Source of the DNA: Iris pallida
Taxonomy: Eukaryota; Streptophyta; Magnoliopsida; Asparagales; Iridaceae
DNA length: 64,000 bases
Direction: 5' to 3'
Assembly (NCBI GenBank): GCA_029216955.1
Contig: JANAVB010033217.1
Coordinates: forward strand, 3,042,631 to 3,106,630
Of this stretch, positions 44,925 to 55,489 are shown one piece after another; within the stretch, counting starts at the first letter, position 1; each line of letters opens with the position of its first letter. The translations under genes and the position numbers were made by a program. Under the pieces are notes generated by a model, which saw only the letters and a list, made by a program, of their open reading frames with translations, ran no database searches and was not told the DNA's origin.

Positions 44925-45325
44925 ACGACGTTTTTAGCGACGTTAATTAGCATTGCTAAATTTTAGCGACGTTAATTAATGTCACTAAAAACGTCGCTAA
45001 ATTGCTGATATGGCAACACGTGGCACCAAATTTGGTGTCAGTACGTCGTCGCAAAAGTGTCGCTAAACGGTGACCACACAATAACGTCGCAAATTGCGTC
45101 ACTAATTAGCGTCCACGTGAGAACTTCGCAAATAACGTCGCTAATCAGTGACGTTATCAACATCGCTAAATAACGTCGCCATAGCAACATTTTCTCGATT
45201 AGCGACCCGCTTTTTTCTGTCGTTTCCAAAACGTCGCTGAAAACGTCACTAATTTAGGTTAGTGACATTTTGGCCGAGATTAGCGACGTTTTGGAACGTC
45301 GCTATTCTGACAAATTTTTGTAGTG
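44925..45325 (+). repeat. CACTA1 3' subterminal repeats and TIR
   Basis: Many TTAGCGACGTT/AACGTCGCTAA cores in both orientations, ending CAAATTTTTGTAGTG with TSD CAG. Upstream, at 44820-44890, is a TTCTGTATTTTGTATTTTGG block that recurs in CACTA3 at 52205-52312. Confidence 0.88.
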
Positions 45326-45328
45326 CAG

Positions 45329-45775
45329 TATTTCACATCTTTGCAACAGTTACACAGTGTAAACCTGATTCAGTGTTTCATTCAGTTCATTGGGTTGATA
45401 GCATAGCCAATTCATTTCTTATTCTATCATTCACAAGGCATCTCATTTAAGTGTTCTATTTGTTCTGGCAACGTTAATCATAAGGGACATTATCGATTCA
45501 TTCTCGGCATCAAGTCACATTAATAGTTCAAATGTGATTCACAATGTTCATGTGTTGTTGTTCATTTCAACATTAGGCAACATAAGCATCTCTATTATCC
45601 AACAACTAAAATACGAGACATTTAGGTACAATCATAGTATTACATTACTCCATTTTATTAGGCATGAAGGACTAAGGAGGAGGAAGGACAGTTCCACTCA
45701 TTTGCATAAAGGGTCTTCTTGTTCTGATCGCATCCGACAAGCCAACCAAATGCCTCGCGCGGAGCGGGCATTACA
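45329..45775 (-). repeat. LTR of element E, 5' segment
   Basis: Resumes after CACTA1 and ends at 45775; on the minus strand the LTR starts TGTAATGCCCGCTCCGCG. The flanking 45776-45780 (ATCAT) should be one copy of the TSD; its partner is outside the window. Confidence 0.75.
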
Positions 45776-46422
45776 ATCATTACGAGCGCTTTCGACGAAG
45801 CTAAAGGTATTCAAAAATTGATAGCAAAAGTAGTTTTTTTTTATGAAAGATTGTTGTAAAAGTTGTTCCAAATTAAAATTACTTTTTTAGAAATAATTTA
45901 ATAAGTTGTTGTTAGGGAACAAACTTGGAATGATTTCCAAACAAATCATAAAAAAAGGATTATTTTGTATAATGGTACCTGGTTTTCGTTATACTTTATG
46001 TACTTGTTTTGTCCGTTTTAGACTTTGGATACTCAAATTTTTTTAGTGGCACATTTTAGTGACGAAATTGACTTTCTATTTTAATAACGAATGTTCGTCA
46101 CTAAAAAATTCGATTACTCAAAGTCTAAAACGGACAAACTCGATCATGGGCGGAACCAAAGCGAGGGCTGGGGTTGGCTCCAGACCACCCCAAAAAAAAT
46201 TATCTTTTTTTTTTCTCTTATGATTTTTTGTTAAAAAAATTCATATGGATTAGTATACATTTAGCCTACCCTAGTCTACTCTAGTCTATCCCAACTTAAT
46301 TTTCTGGTTCCGCCCTTGAACTCAGTATCCAAAATCTAATTAGATCCTAAACTTGGTACCATTATTCGAAATAATTCAAAATAAAAATCAGTCTTTAAAA
46401 TCCCAATCTAAGCTTTACAAGT

Positions 46423-46487
<65 letters not shown>

Positions 46488-46499
46488 CCACTCCCACTT
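45776..46499. other. Intergenic segment with nested foldback repeats
   Basis: No gene. Three inverted-repeat pairs are nested: TATAATGGTACC (45967) with GGTACCATTATT (46355); TTTGTCCGTTTTAGACTTTG (46009) with its complement ending at 46137; and GGGCGGAACCA (46147) with TGGTTCCGCCC (46303). These look like stacked MITE/foldback elements. A (CTA)n tract occupies about 46421-46486. Confidence 0.6.
46421..46486 (+). repeat. (CTA)n microsatellite
   Basis: About 22 uninterrupted CTA units, followed by CCCACTCCCACTTG and the start of the Harbinger element. Confidence 0.97.
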
Positions 46500-47440
46500 G
46501 GGCCTGTTTGGATACCCGCATAAGTGATGTAAGTGGGCTTGACTGGCCAGTTTCATTGAAACTGCCCATTCGAAATAGCGGGCTCCTGCGTTTGGTTTTC
46601 CAGTAGATGGAGGCTGGGAGTGTCCCATCCCTGACACTCCGCAGCGTGTTGTCCCCTCCCAGAGTTACTCCTCGCCTACTCCTCTTGAGAGGCGTAAGAG
46701 TGTGGGAAGTGGCTCCCTCTCTTCAGAATCTACACTCCTGCAACCCTGTTGGCTCCGGTTACCTTCCCCTCCCGCGTTTTCGAGGTGAGATTTCTACGCC
46801 AACGGTTATTTTTCCTTGGAAGATCGATTCTGTGCTGTTGTGGTCGCCAATTTTGCTTTAGGAATTTTTTTTGTTCGAATTAGGGTTAGCCGTGTAGATC
46901 TGAAGTACATCAACAAAGAATACCAAATTTTTACTAAATTTTGGAAGAGCGATCGTTCTGTGGCTTGTTTGTTGTCTGAAATAGGAAGTAGATCCGGTAA
47001 TTTCTTGAGGGTTTCATCTTCGATCTAACATTTTCGTGATGAAATCGTCTTCTTTTCGGTCCTATGAAGCAGATCTGGATCATATTTCTTGATGGTTTCA
47101 TCTTCGATCTAACATTTTCGTGATGAAATAATATTTTTTTGGGTTCTACGAACCAGATCTGTGTGGAAAGTTCGTAGATCTGAACGTGTTGCGTATTATT
47201 TTTGATCCAAAATTTGTAGATCTGAAACTTTGTAGATCTGTGAATTTTCGAAGTTTGCAGATCTTAAAATTTGCAGATCTGTCTAATTTCAAAATTTGTA
47301 GATCTGAGAATATGTGCATTTTTGTGAATTTTCGAAGTTTGTAGATCTGAAAAATTTGCAGATGTGTGTATTTTCGAAGTTTGTAGATATGAATGTCTTA
47401 CGAATATTACTTAATTCTGATGTATTTTAAAAAATTTCAG

Positions 47441-48848
47441 ATGGATTTATCGAATCCCAATTATCCATTACTTAATTCTGCAATTGCTAGTATAATTACG
47501 GTCATAACTATAATTATGACCCTAATTGAAAGAGAGGAAACAGACCGACGAGGCATTGCAAGGGAACCCTCCCTAATTAGAGAACAGTGGAGGCAAGCAC
47601 ACATGTACCGAATTTTGACCGCAGGGCCAAATAATTGTGTGCATTATCTAAGGATGAGTAATGCTGCTTTCTACGGTCTGGTTCACATTCTTCGTTCCAA
47701 TGGGTCGCTACATGACACGAGATATGTTTGTGTGGAGGAACAACTTGCCCTATTCCTTTACATGTTGGGACATAAGTCAAAAAATAGAGTATGCGGTATT
47801 GAATTTATTCGGTCGGGAGAAACAGTTTCTCGATACTTCAATAAAGTTCTAGGTTCTATATGTACCATTACAGAACGATTTGTGAAGCAACCCGGTTCCG
47901 AAACTCCATTGGAGATAAGGAATTCAGTGGAATGGTTTCCATATTTTGAGGTAAAGCTAATTCAATGAAAGTCCTATTCTCATCAATGTAATCTTGTAGT
48001 ACTATACGTTAACGATGCATTTCATTCAAATATAGGACTGTATAGGAATGATAGATGGAACCCACGTCCAGGCTACCCTTCCAGCCTCCATAGTAGCGAG
48101 GTTTAGGCGTAGAAAACAAATAACACAAAATATGTTAGCTGCTTGTTCTCCCAACAAGATGTTCACGTATATCCTCGCCGGGTGGGAAGGTTGTGCCAAT
48201 GACATGGCAGTTTTAAAGGATGCCCTTTCTAGGCCATCTCCACATTGCCTAAAGGTCATAACAGGTAAATAGTTGGAATCCTTCGAATATTTGAGTTTCA
48301 TTTCTTATGAATGTTGGCTTTGGATCTGTAAGAATGAATTAACCTGCAAATATTGTAGGAAAGTATTATTTGGTTGATGCTGGCTACACGACAATGCCTG
48401 GTTTTATTGCTCCTTATCGTGGATTTAGGTACTACTTCAATCCTAAGAAGGATCGTCATCCCACCAATACGAAGGAACTGTTCAACTATTGGCATTCGAA
48501 GTTGCATAGTAAAATCGAATGTGCCTTTGCTACCCTCAAGAATCGGTGGTGCATTATAGGGAGAAGAAATTCTACGACTTTCCTACCCAGGTTGATATTG
48601 TACTAGCATGTTGTGTTTTACACAACTATATTCTTGGAGTTGATCCTAAAGACAAATTAGTTGTTGATGAGCCGACTAACTTTGAAGGGGATGTAGTCGA
48701 GGAAAACTTGTTCGAATATGAACAATTCTCCCAGAGTAGCACACAAGTCCAACGAACTGCTAAGAAGGCTTGGGAAGACATGCGTGATCAAATTGCAGAA
48801 CACATGTGGCATGATTACTCTACTGGAAATGGTAGGGTAGAAGTTTAA
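47441..48848 (+). pseudogene. PIF/Harbinger transposase (HARBI1-like), probably frameshifted
   Basis: Exon 1 from ATG 47441 (right after an AAAATTTCAG) to 47950; intron 47951-48035; exon 2 48036-48264; intron to 48358; exon 3 from 48359. Splice phases agree. The nuclease triad is visible: D in GMIDGTHVQA, D in EGCANDMAVL, E in SKIECAFATLKNRW. An N-terminal helix-rich part (CVEEQLALFLYMLGHKSKN) matches the family. After E the frame shifts by one near 48556-48575; the C-terminus VDIVLACCVLHNYILG continues in the other frame to a TAA at 48846. It would excise and insert the element and its MITEs. The frameshift makes this copy doubtful. Confidence 0.85.
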
Positions 48849-49360
48849 TTTCAATGGCTTGTTTGTTGTTATTGGGGCTATTTTTGTGGTATTTTATGTG
48901 GGCTGTTTTTTGGGGTTACTTGCTTTTTGAGTATCATTTTGGAAACTTGTCAGATAATTTCCCAGGTTCATAAATTCTGTGGTGTTTTATGTGGGCTTGT
49001 TACGTTTTGTTTGTTATGGGAAATATTGGACAGGCCTGTTACGTTTTGTTTGTTACTTGCTTTTTGAGTATCATTTTGGAAACTTGTCAGATAATTTCCC
49101 AGGTTCATAAATTCTGAGCCCAATGGGAGATAACTTTACTCCCAGGTTTTTGATTTCCCAGGTTTTTGATTTATACTTCTTGATTTCCAATGTTATGATT
49201 TCCCAGGTTTTCGATCTATAGTTCTTGATTTCCAGGTTATGATTTCCCAGGTTTTCGATTTATACTTCTTCTTATGTGGGCTATGTTGGATCTGTTCACA
49301 TGTGGGCATTGTTCACATGTGCCCTATGTTGCAAATTTTGGAAATGTTGGACATACTTTT
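48849..49360 (+). other. Harbinger 3' part before CACTA3, repetitive
   Basis: Short dispersed repeats (TTTCCCAGGTTTT, GATTTATACTTCTT, GAAATGTTGGACAT). A 75-base block ending GATAATTTCCCAGGTTCATAAATTCTG occurs twice (about 48925 and 49058). No coding sequence. Confidence 0.5.
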
Positions 49361-49650
49361 CACTACCAAAATAAGTCAAATCAGCGACGTATTTAGCGAC
49401 TCCGTGAAATTTCGTCGCTAATGTTTGGGGTTTTAGCGACGTCAACAAAAGACGTCGCTATTTGTCGCCAACAGCGACTAATAGCGACGTCTAGCGTCTT
49501 CATTTTGTTCAATGGGGTAGTGCGTCGCAAGTTCGTCGGTACGCATCGCTGATATAGCGACGTTTTACGACGCATTTTTAGTTGCGTCGCTATTTATTAT
49601 ATATCAGCGACGTTTAGCGACGTCCTAGGCGGACATCGCTAAACGTTTCA
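49361..49650 (+). repeat. CACTA3 5' subterminal repeats
   Basis: TIR then repeated TAGCGACGT/ACGTCGCTA cores in both orientations. Confidence 0.88.
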
Positions 49651-49885
49651 TATTGCCAGCGAGGGTTTCCATTTCGATCATTTCACAAATTTTTCCCCCC
49701 AAATTTGGGCGCGCTCCTCCTCCGCGACGCTCCTCCGGCGATTTCCCTCCTCCTCCGTGGCGCTCCTCCGGCGATCTCCCTCCTCCTTCCTCAGGTAGCT
49801 CCTCCTTCTCCTCCTCCTCCTTCCTCTGGTAGCTCCTCCCCACTTTCTCCTCGTCTTCAAGCTCTCTCTCTCTCGCTTCTAGTTC

Positions 49886-50294
49886 GTGTCCATGAGAGCG
49901 TGGACTCGCTGCGGGGGACACGAGACTGACAGTGGGCTCGTTGCGGGGGACACGAGAGTGTGGACACCTATTTTGTTGGTTTGGACACGTCGTGTCCCAC
50001 TGTGTGGACACGAGATTCACAGTGTGACACCTATATACTGAAAAATCTCGTTTTTTTGGGCATATCAACTGTCAATTTGATGTCCACGAGAGCGTAGACT
50101 CGCTGCGGGGGACATGTGACTGACAGTGGACTCGTTACGGGGGACACGAGAGCGTGGACTCGCTTCTAGTTCGTGTGACACCTATTTTGTTGGTTTGGAC
50201 ACGTCGTGTCCTACTGTGTGGACACGAGATTCACAGTGTGACACCTATATACTGAAAAAACTCATTTTTTTGGGCATATCAACTGTCAATTTGA
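49886..50294 (+). repeat. Tandem duplication of about 200 bp in CACTA3 leader
   Basis: Two copies beginning GTCCAYGAGAGCGTRGACTC and ending GGGCATATCAACTGTCAATT (49886-50080 and 50081-50294). The preceding 49680-49885 is CT-rich with CCTCCGGCGATYTCCCTCC units. Confidence 0.85.
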
Positions 50295-51027
50295 TGTTTT
50301 GGGTGGATTCGAATTCTAATTTAGGGTTCGAGCCCTATTTACTGATACTGGAAGTTTTTTTGGGCATTTTTAGGGTTTTGAAATGATGAATAAATTGACT
50401 AATAATTATTATCGAGCCCTATAAAATTTCAGCTATGTCACGAAGGATGGATATACTAATCCTGTGAATGAGTTTTCTCCTAAGTATTCTCGACAGTTGA
50501 GTATGATTTAGCTCACAGATATTACTGAAATATGGGATAATTAGACTTTCTGTTCAATACCATATTTAAAATCCTAAATCTACGGTATGACATTGTGATC
50601 AGGACATAGTCCCTGCAGCCATTCGACTGGCGAGGCAGAAAACTATGTAGCCGTAGATAAAGTTGACTGTCCTCCGACCCTCATCCCTCGGCAATGATGA
50701 TACGACAACCTATCACTATATCTTATATATATAGTAGTAGATGACATCTTAGTATTACATTATGTGAGTTCATCTTGATTCTGTTACATTTTTCAGATAC
50801 TACATACGATAAGAACATATACTACACCATATGTACAGAACATAGATGATTCACACTAATGTATGCTAGAATGAATTTTAGGGTTGTGTTCTGAGCTATC
50901 TGTTCTGCTACTTGGCAAAAAAAACGAATTTATTGTACTTTATCTGCTTTCGAAAATGTACTCAAATTACATGATGGTTCCTTTAGTTAGCTTGCTTATG
51001 TTACAATTATATTAGCTTGCTTACCAG

Positions 51028-51300
51028 ATGGCACCCATGACCCGAGGAACGGCACGTCGTTTGAGGGAAACAGTGAATGCTGAGGTGGCTCCTCCTACAG
51101 TTAAGGAGGAAGTGGCACCGGTTGCTAGTGAGACCGGGAGTTCTATTCATCCAGCACCGGTAGCTAGTGAGACCGAGAGTTCTCTTCATGCAGTCCTTGC
51201 AAGGGACGATATCTCTCCTCGCGCCAAAAATCTAGCTTTTTCGAGATGGATGCGTGAACGTATCACTGAGCGTTTGCGTGAGCAGCGTGGTTCTCATTAG
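51028..51300 (+). CDS. Small ORF of unknown function in CACTA3
   Basis: 90 residues, MAPMTRGTARRLRETVNAEV, then two copies of a PVASETxSSxHxxxx unit and an Arg-rich C-terminal helix (SRWMRERITERLREQRGSH). It follows a TTGCTTACCAG that looks like a splice acceptor. The charged, repeat-bearing sequence has no family I recognise. Confidence 0.35.
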   Translation: MAPMTRGTARRLRETVNAEVAPPTVKEEVAPVASETGSSIHPAPVASETESSLHAVLARDDISPRAKNLAFSRWMRERITERLREQRGSH

Positions 51301-51537
51301 CTATTAGTACTTATTTGTATTGGACTATTGGTATTGGGTTATTTTTGTATTAGACTATTTGTATTGGACTACATATATGAATTAGAACTGTGTCAATCTC
51401 TAGATTATATTGGACTACGACATGGTGATCAGGACATAGTCCCTGCAGCCATTCGACTGGCGAGGCAGAAACTATGTATCCGTAGATAAAGTCGACTGTC
51501 CTCCGACCCTCATCTCTCAGTAATGATGATACGATAA

Positions 51538-52173
51538 CCCAACCGGAGAGGATACTCTGAGAGATCCATCTGAGAGGGACGTATACTCTGAGAGATCACC
51601 TTTACAAGAATTATATCAGTAGTGGGATCGAGTGTTGGAGGAGATATTATCAAAGTATACGTCCTACTCAGATTGGTCTCTCACCGTTACTATTTTTTCC
51701 AGACAGCATGGTGGATGTGCTCCGTCCACAGATTCTTGATCCGAGCCAAAACTTTGTCCCGGAGATCAAGTGGACATCTTTGGTGTAGAGCTCGAGTGAG
51801 AGGTTCCTGACAGCATGGTGGCCTCCTTTGTTAAAGTATCCGTGCTCATCCCACATTGGTTGTGGGACGAGCACAGAAACTTTAACAAAGGAGACCACCA
51901 TGCTGTCAGGAACATCTCACTCGAGCTCTACACAAAGGATGTCCACTTGAGCTCTGGGACAAAGTTTTGGCTCGGAGCAAGAATCTGTGGACGGAGCACA
52001 TCCATGCTGTCAGAAAAATAGTAACAGTGAGAGACCCATCTGAGTAGGACGTATACTTTGATAATATCTCCTCCAACACTCGATCCTACTACTGATATAA
52101 TTCTTGTAAAGGTGATCTCTCAGAGTATACGTCCCTCTCAGATAGATCTCTCAGAATATCCTCTCCGGTTGGG
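51538..52173. repeat. Long inverted repeat IR1 of CACTA3
   Basis: Near-perfect palindrome centred at about 51855 with arms of roughly 310 bases: left arm starts CCCAACCGGAGAGGATA, right arm ends TATCCTCTCCGGTTGGG; the loop is only a few bases around CCCACATTGGTTGTGGG. Arm identity appears about 90% or more by eye. A transcript would fold into a long hairpin. No protein recognised. Confidence 0.9.
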
Positions 52174-52204
52174 TTGTGTTCTGAGCCATCCGTTCTCACA
52201 GAGG

Positions 52205-52312
52205 GTCCTATTTTGGATTCTATATTTTGTATTTTGGTTTCTGTATTTTGTATTTTGGTTTCTGTATTTTGTATTTTGGTTTCTGTATTTTGTATTTTGG
52301 TTTCTGTATTTT
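52205..52312 (+). repeat. TTTCTGTATTTTGTATTTTGG tandem repeat
   Basis: Five units of about 20 bases. A shorter version of the same block lies in the CACTA1 3' region at 44830-44890. Confidence 0.9.
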
Positions 52313-52398
52313 GGCTCCAGCTCCATTTGCATTAATCTACGGTACGACATGGTGATCAGGACATAGTCCCTGCAGCCATTCGATTGGCCAGGCAGAAA

Positions 52399-53067
52399 CT
52401 ATGTAGTCGTAGATAAAGTTGACTGTCCTTTGACCCTCATCCATCGGCAATGATGATACGACAACCTATCAGAATCCTCGACTCTTTTTCGCTTCTTGGA
52501 TATTGACCCAGCTTCCAATCTCTCATTTCCCTCCGGGTCCACTCTACTCCCAATCTCTTCCTCTTTTATACACGGATCTACAGAATCAATACCATCCATG
52601 GAAGGCAAAACTGAATCAGCATTGTCTTTCGGATCGTCCTCATCAAGGCATAACGGGCTGCTCAGCATGCCCAGCTTCTTCAACTTCTCGCTGGTTGCAG
52701 ATTCAAAATGGGAACGGGTCCTCTTTGTCGGCCCGGAGCTCTGACTCGCACTCGTCGCCGCGCTACTGGTTTCCTCTCCTCCTCTGACGCGGGTCATAAG
52801 AAAAGTAATTTCGTACCTCTTCTTCACATAAATATCATTGCCGCCTTGTACTCGAGCCTCCTCATCTGTAACGCTATCCAAGGCACCGAGAAGTCGGATA
52901 GCGTCACAGATGAGGAGGCTTGAGTACAAGGCGACAATGATGTTTATGTGAAGAAGATGTACGAAATTTCTTTTCTTATGACCCGCGTCAGAGGAGGAGA
53001 GGAAACCAGTAGCGCGGCGACGAGTGTGAGTTAGAGCTCCGGGCCTGCAAAGAGGACCCGTTCCCAT
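52399..53067 (-). pseudogene. W-segment open frame, acidic and KR-rich (unknown)
   Basis: On the minus strand a frame reads EETSSAATSASQSSGP, then KRTRSHFESATSEKLKKLG, LCLDEDDPKDNADSV, and ends with the basic SKKRKRVEDSDR. The same frame recurs in the last W copy (53813-54091, minus). Composition resembles the linker between B3 domains in REM proteins, but no domain proves it, and it points opposite to the B3 frame in the adjoining X' segment. Confidence 0.4.
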
Positions 53068-53264
53068 TTCGACTCTGCAGCCAGCGAGAAGTTGAAGAAG
53101 CTGGGCACGCTGAGCAGCCCGTTATACCTTGATGAGGACGATCCGGAAGACAATGTTGATTCAGTTTTGCCTTCTCCTCTCCTCCACCATGGCTATGGAC
53201 CCATCTGCTCCTCCCTACTTCCCTTCTTCTTATTTGACTCTCTCAGCCACATATGATATCCAGC

Positions 53265-53537
53265 TCAAGTGTAGAGTCGGGGGAGAAGAAGTGGACATGA
53301 AGAGGAGGGGAAGCAGCACAGCCGACGGCATGACCCGGAGGAAGTACAGAGGTTTTCTTCAACATACGTATGAGAACTATAAGGATATATCTTTTCACAA
53401 TATGTCATCTTGTCAAAGACCCTTAATGTGACAACCATGTTACCTCGATGTCGGAAGACTAACATGTCATAATTTTCTAAGCCGTATATTTTTACATAAT
53501 CTTTCCAACTCTTTCCTCTTATGTCGTAATCTTGCAT
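53265..53537 (-). pseudogene. B3-domain (REM-type) fragment, left arm
   Basis: Minus strand DIRGKSWKDYVKIYGLENYD, then MLVFRHRGNMVVTLRVFD and CEKIYP, the C-terminal half of a plant B3 DNA-binding domain (GW..F...L..GD.LVFR..GNM.F.V.VFD consensus). A short serine-rich tail follows. Only part of the domain is present; the frame has no natural gene context. It is the mirror image of 53575-53839. Confidence 0.65.
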
Positions 53538-53574
53538 TTTTACATAGAACTGAAATCCGGTTGGAGGATTATGT

Positions 53575-53839
53575 CAAAACACACGGCTTATAAAATTATG
53601 ACATGTTAGTTTTCCGACACCGTGGTAACATGGTTGTCACATTAAGGGTCTTTGACAAGGTGATATGTTGTGAAAAGATATATCCTTATAGTTCTCCTAC
53701 GTATGTTGAAGAAAACCTCTGTACTTCCTCCGGGTCATGCTGCCGGCTGTGCTGCTTCCCCCTCTTCTTCATGTCCACTTCTTCTCCTCCGACTCTACAC
53801 TTGAGCTGGATATCATATGTGGCTGAGAGAGTCAAATAA
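53575..53839 (+). pseudogene. B3-domain (REM-type) fragment, right arm
   Basis: Plus strand EDYVKTHGL, stop (53591), NYDMLVFRHRGNMVVTLRVF, then CEKIYPYSSPTYVEENL. Same B3 segment as the left arm with a stop and several substitutions, so the two arms have diverged since duplication. Confidence 0.65.
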
Positions 53840-55049
53840 GAAGAAGGGAAGTAGGGAGGAGCAGATGGGTCCATAGCCATGGTGGAGGAGAGGAGAAGGC
53901 AAAACTAAATCAGCATTGTCTTCCGGATCGTCCTCATCAAGGTATAACGGGCTGCTCAGCGTGCCCGGCTTCTTCAACTTCTCGCTGGCTGCAGAGTCGA
54001 AATGGGAACGGGTCCTCTTTGCCGGCCTGGAGCTCTGACTCGCACTCGTCGCCGCGCTACTGGTTTCCTCTCCTCCTCTGACGCGGGTCATACTCGAGCC
54101 TCCTCATCTGTGACGCTATCCGACTTCTCGGTGCCTACATTGTCACTCGAATCCCCGATTCGACTCGTATCGTCCTCTTCTTCGCCTGTCTTTTCGCTCC
54201 CTGTCTTGCAATCATCTGCTATCATCGCCGACTCATTCGACTCCTTCTCCGATGACTCCGAGAAGTTGGATATCATAAGAAGAAGGGAAATAGGGAGGAG
54301 CAGATAGGTTCAGAGCCATGGTGGAGGAGAGGAGAAGGAAAATACTTGATCAGAACTTGAGGTGGAAAGTTGTGACGTTGATAGCGTGAGGGAGGGAGAG
54401 GGTGGAAAAGATCTTCTCCTCCGACTCTACACTTGAGGTGGATATCATATTTTGGTTTCTGTATTTTGGCTCCAGCCCCATTTGCATTAATCTACGGTAC
54501 GACATGGTGATCAGGACATAGTCCCTGCAGCCATTCGACTGGCGAGGCAGAAACTATGTAGCCGTAGATAAAGTTGACTGTTCTCCGACTTCGGCAATGA
54601 TGATACGACAACCTATCACTATATCTTATATAGTAGTAGATGACGTCTTAGTATTACATTATGTGAGTTCATCTTGATTCTGTTACATTCTTCAGATACT
54701 ACATACGATAAGAACATATACTATACCATATGTACAGAACATAGATGATTCACACTAATGTACGCTAGAATAAATTTTGGATTGTGTTCTGAGCCATTCC
54801 TTCCCATACTTGGCAGTTAAGTTGTGGACCATTATGTTGGACTTTGTTGTTACAAATTTTCATATATCTGTGTTGATTGATGAGATTGTGTTTCAAACGT
54901 GTTCGTGATTGTGTGTATCTGTGTTGTTTGATACTGTGTTCGTGATACACACCGTTGTTGCTGTAACAAATGGTGTGGGGGATGCTGCAAATGCTGCAGG
55001 AAATGCTGCAGGGAATGCTGCAAATGCTGTATTTTTTTTTATTTTTTTA

Positions 55050-55489
55050 ATATTAGCGACGTTCAGCGACGATTATCGACGGTCAGCGACGAAAGAAACG
55101 TCGCTAATTACGTCGCTAACTGTAAGTAAAATCGTCGCTGATCGTCGGTAAACGTCGGTAACGTAGCGACGTAGGAAAGTCGCAGAACGTCGCCATTTCG
55201 CTTTCATGCCAGGTCAGCATCGATGCGAGAGAGAGTCGCTCAATGTCGCTAGTTTACGTCGGTATATTATGACGTTTTATGTCACTGGCAGTCGCTATAT
55301 TAGCGACGTTGACACATCGCTAAAGCTCGTCGCAATAGCGACGTATGGCGACGTTTCCTTGTTTAGCGACTAGGTTAATCCCGACTACTTGAAAACGTCG
55401 CTAATGACGTCGCTAATAGTAATTAGCGACGTAATTTTCCTTTTTAGCGACGTCTTTACGCGTCGCTGAATTGACAGATTTTAGTAGTG
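55050..55489 (+). repeat. CACTA3 3' subterminal repeats and TIR
   Basis: Dense GCGACGTT/AACGTCGC cores in both orientations, ending CAGATTTTAGTAGTG with TSD TTT. Just upstream (54978-55030) is a short (GGGAATGCTGCA)n-like run. Confidence 0.9.

Larger units (their letters stand above)
15017..45325 (+). mobile_element. CACTA1: En/Spm-type transposon, about 7.6 kb before insertions
   Basis: Termini are CACTAATAAAATCTG at the left and, reverse-complemented, CACTACAAAAATTTG at the right, flanked by the 3-bp duplication CAG (15014-15016 and 45326-45328). Subterminal regions are dense in GCGACGT/CGTCGCTAA motifs on both strands (15040-15250, 44930-45305). It encodes a TNP2-like transposase and a second, TNP1/Transposase_24-like protein, both pseudogenised. 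The 30.3-kb span includes solo LTR C with its nested insertions (14.4 kb) and element B (8.3 kb). It is inserted in the LTR of element E. Confidence 0.93.
52603..54140. repeat. Complex inverted repeat IR2 of CACTA3 carrying B3-gene pieces
   Basis: Order W, W', X, X', W. W (52603-52880) and W' (52895-53169) are inverted about 52887. X (53158-53534) and X' (53535-53911) are inverted about 53534. A second W follows X' at 53900-54140, so W'X and X'W are also inverted arms of roughly 600 bases; the last W lacks about 50 bases present in the first (52799-52850). X/X' encode a B3-domain piece; W has an acidic KR-rich open frame. Confidence 0.88.
50575..54820 (+). repeat. Direct repeats R in CACTA3 (4 copies)
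   Basis: A block starting around TACGRYATGRTGATCAGGAC and continuing CATAGTCCCTGCAGCCATTC occurs at about 50580, 51416, 52340 and 54497. The first and last copies extend about 300 bp further together (to 50920 and 54820) with few differences, so they bound the variable interior. The middle copies are shorter, about 120-135 bp. Confidence 0.85.
49361..55489. mobile_element. CACTA3: non-autonomous CACTA with long inverted repeats
   Basis: Ends CACTACCAAAATAAGTC and, reverse-complemented, CACTACTAAAATCTGTC, with TSD TTT (49358-49360, 55490-55492). Subterminal GCGACGT repeats (49383-49645 and 55058-55470) and an interior TTCTGTATTTTGG...CTCCAGCTCCATTTGCATT block tie it to the CACTA1 family. No transposase is present. 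The interior (50575-54820) is bounded by a 300-bp direct repeat and contains two inverted-repeat systems and B3-domain gene pieces. Confidence 0.92.
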
